Below are positions 62,725-64,000 of a stretch of 64,000 bases of DNA, in pieces. The stretch is from Brevundimonas poindexterae (lineage in GTDB: Bacteria > Pseudomonadota > Alphaproteobacteria > Caulobacterales > Caulobacteraceae), in the NCBI RefSeq assembly GCF_020524625.1, contig NZ_JAIVLL010000002.1:248001-312000 (forward strand), written 5' to 3'. The notes below the pieces were generated by a model. It worked only from the letters and a program-made list of their open reading frames with translations, had not been told where the DNA came from and searched no databases. Position numbers and translations under genes: made by a program. Position 1 is the stretch's first letter. Every line of letters begins with the position of its first letter.

Positions 62725-63707
62725 CGGTCGGCAGTCCAGCGATGGGCGACCGTTTCGACACGGCCGTCGGGAAGGGTTCGGAACAGGGCGGTGCGCGTGA
62801 CCCGCGCCCCTGCGAATTCGACGTCGCTGCGGAAGGCAAAATAGCGCGTCGTCAGGGTCAGCTGGTCATAGACCTCGGAGGTCGGGGTCGCCTCGGCCAG
62901 GGCGGGCTGGCTCCAGAAGGCGCCGATGTCGCGCCAGCCGCCGCGTGGGCGGGCGGCGATGGCGGCGCGGGCCCGGGCGGGGTTCAGTCGGCCTTCGCTC
63001 AACATCACCAGCAGGGGCGCGTCATCGACCGAAAGCGTGTTCGGATTGATCGGCGACAGGTCGGGGGTCGGCAGGGCGCAGACGAAGGGCCGGAGCCGGC
63101 CATAGACCTCGGCATCCACGCCCCGGATCAGACGCAGCTCGCCGGCTTCGAGCAACAGGGTACCGGGGGTCCTCAGCGGCTGTTCGCGCCCGGCGTAGGC
63201 GGCGGTCTCGGCCCCGCGCGGCAAGGGGGTCTGGTCGCTGTCGATCCAGTCGGTCAGGGCATCGGCCACGGCCCGCATCCGACCTTCATCGACGCCGAGC
63301 GCCCGGCCCAGCGCCACCAGCTGTTCGGCCCCGCGCGGACGGGCGATGTACGCCCCCTCGATCCCGGAGACGACGCTGTTCAGATTGAAGCAGGCCTGGC
63401 CGTCGCGGACCACGGCGGTGATCTGACCGGCCTCGACCGGGAAGGCGAAGGGCGTCCCGTTCCAGGCGGGCTCAACGGGGGTGACCGGCCCGGCCTGGCG
63501 CAGAAGGCGCTGGATCCGGGTGCGGGCCAGCGCCTCGGCCCCGAGGGCGTACCACTGGGCCTGACCGACCGAGGACAGGTTGGAGGCGCGCCGCGTGCCA
63601 AACCGCACATCGTCCAGCAGGGCCACGGCGATGGCGGCCATGACGGTCACCATCAGCAGCACGGTCAGCAGGGCCATGCCCTTGCGGTCTCGCCGGTCGC
63701 GCCTCAT
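62721..63707 (-). CDS. gspK: Type II secretion system minor pseudopilin K
   Basis: A 328-residue pseudopilin. From the ATG at 63707 the sequence MRRDRRDRKGMALLTVLLMVTVMAAIAVAL shows a prepilin peptidase site after Gly, with the usual position +5 Glu replaced. A helical insertion domain includes LVALGRALGVDEGRMRAVADALTDWIDSD, typical of GspK. The later alpha/beta domain ends with TVAHRWTADR. It overlaps gspJ as ATGA and gspL as ATGA. It forms the GspI-J-K tip complex. Confidence 0.9.
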   Translation of the reverse strand: MRRDRRDRKGMALLTVLLMVTVMAAIAVALLDDVRFGTRRASNLSSVGQAQWYALGAEALARTRIQRLLRQAGPVTPVEPAWNGTPFAFPVEAGQITAVVRDGQACFNLNSVVSGIEGAYIARPRGAEQLVALGRALGVDEGRMRAVADALTDWIDSDQTPLPRGAETAAYAGREQPLRTPGTLLLEAGELRLIRGVDAEVYGRLRPFVCALPTPDLSPINPNTLSVDDAPLLVMLSEGRLNPARARAAIAARPRGGWRDIGAFWSQPALAEATPTSEVYDQLTLTTRYFAFRSDVEFAGARVTRTALFRTLPDGRVETVAHRWTADR

Positions 63708-64000
63708 CGGCCGCTTCCGATCAGCAGCCACTGGTCGAGCGCGCCATAATCCTCGAGCGTCAGCTCCAGATGCACGGCGTCGGGCATGGGCAGACGCAGG
63801 CGCGGCTCGAACACCGGCACCTCGGCGCCATAGACGACAAAGCGCGCCTCGGCCCGGCTGACCCCCGTGGCCAGAACCTGGACCACACCCGGTCCGGGCG
63901 CGTCCGGATGCGGGCGAACCCGGCGCTCCAGCCGGTCGCCGACCAGATGGTATTCGATGCCGATCAGGCCCGAGCCGTCCTCGTCCAGACCGACACCGGC
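63704..64000 (-). CDS. gspJ: Type II secretion system minor pseudopilin J, partial
   Basis: The visible part is 98 codons of the C-terminus, open to the window edge at 64000, so the start is outside. IGIEYHLVGDRLERRVRP and VLATGVSRAEARFVVYGAE match the beta-rich GspJ domain. The stop at 63704 overlaps the gspK start. Identification rests on this C-terminal fragment and gene order. Confidence 0.8.
   Translation of the reverse strand, partial: AGVGLDEDGSGLIGIEYHLVGDRLERRVRPHPDAPGPGVVQVLATGVSRAEARFVVYGAEVPVFEPRLRLPMPDAVHLELTLEDYGALDQWLLIGSGR

Overview
This is GC-rich (roughly two-thirds G+C) alphaproteobacterial chromosome with no rRNA, tRNA, complete phage or transposase gene visible. Three things point to the order Caulobacterales, most likely Brevundimonas or a close relative. 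They are a PleC-like PAS histidine kinase, a tandem pair of S46 dipeptidyl-peptidases, and the order cycHJKL(ccmIEFH)-degP-response regulator-histidine kinase-glnE. The genus is an inference from gene content and style; no database search was possible. Almost every gene has a clear Shine-Dalgarno sequence or a 1-4 base stop/start overlap with its neighbour, so the window reads as a series of compact operons.

Layout. 0.1-7.4 kb: two S46 exopeptidases (one with the DPP7-type and one with the DPP11-type specificity residue), divergent from a DevCAB/MacAB-like export operon of permease, ATPase and membrane-fusion protein. 7.4-19.8 kb: housekeeping and envelope genes. These include enoyl-CoA hydratase-like, DUF1289, retropepsin-like protease, TauE/SafE permease, dusA, a two-copy DUF4168 protein, a KefB-type antiporter, a secreted VWA protein, a ClpP-fold lipoprotein, DUF4126 and an ALDH7-type aldehyde dehydrogenase. 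19.9-24.6 kb: a PleC-like kinase, then an opposing operon of EF-hand protein, ECF sigma factor, membrane protein that may be its anti-sigma factor, and periplasmic metal-sensor-like protein. 24.6-35.3 kb: glnE, a two-component pair, DegP and the cytochrome c maturation genes ccmH/F/E/I. 35.3-41.3 kb: a helical orphan protein, a PepSY/PhoP/PhoQ-like operon and small hypothetical envelope proteins. 41.3-49.9 kb: PhzF, DUF925 nucleotidyltransferase, thiD, a Gdx-type SMR exporter, a PadR/HAAS pair, a DapA-like lyase, an XRE regulator with its membrane partner, a DCC protein and an extensin-like protein.

49.9-58.4 kb is the accessory region. It holds a single-chain MmeI-type (type IIL) restriction-modification enzyme whose target-recognition part looks swapped in. 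Next is uvrB, whose last codons have been replaced while the old tail remains downstream. Then comes a cassette of a BglII-like nuclease, an MT-A70 adenine methyltransferase and an AT-richer HEPN-like protein. This cassette is the best candidate for a little-described defence unit. 58.4-59.2 kb is a repeat-rich gene-free stretch. 59.2-64 kb carries a small ORF, a secreted YtcJ-like amidohydrolase and the type II secretion genes gspJ (cut by the window edge), gspK, gspL and gspM.

Repeats and regulatory sites. REPIN/MITE-like palindromic elements lie at 28.9 and 59.1 kb. A 31-bp dispersed repeat is read through inside thiD. Tandem operator-like palindromes sit in front of the PadR and XRE operons and inside the restriction-modification cassette. 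A small ORF near 8.4 kb appears to need a +1 frameshift at a run of four U.
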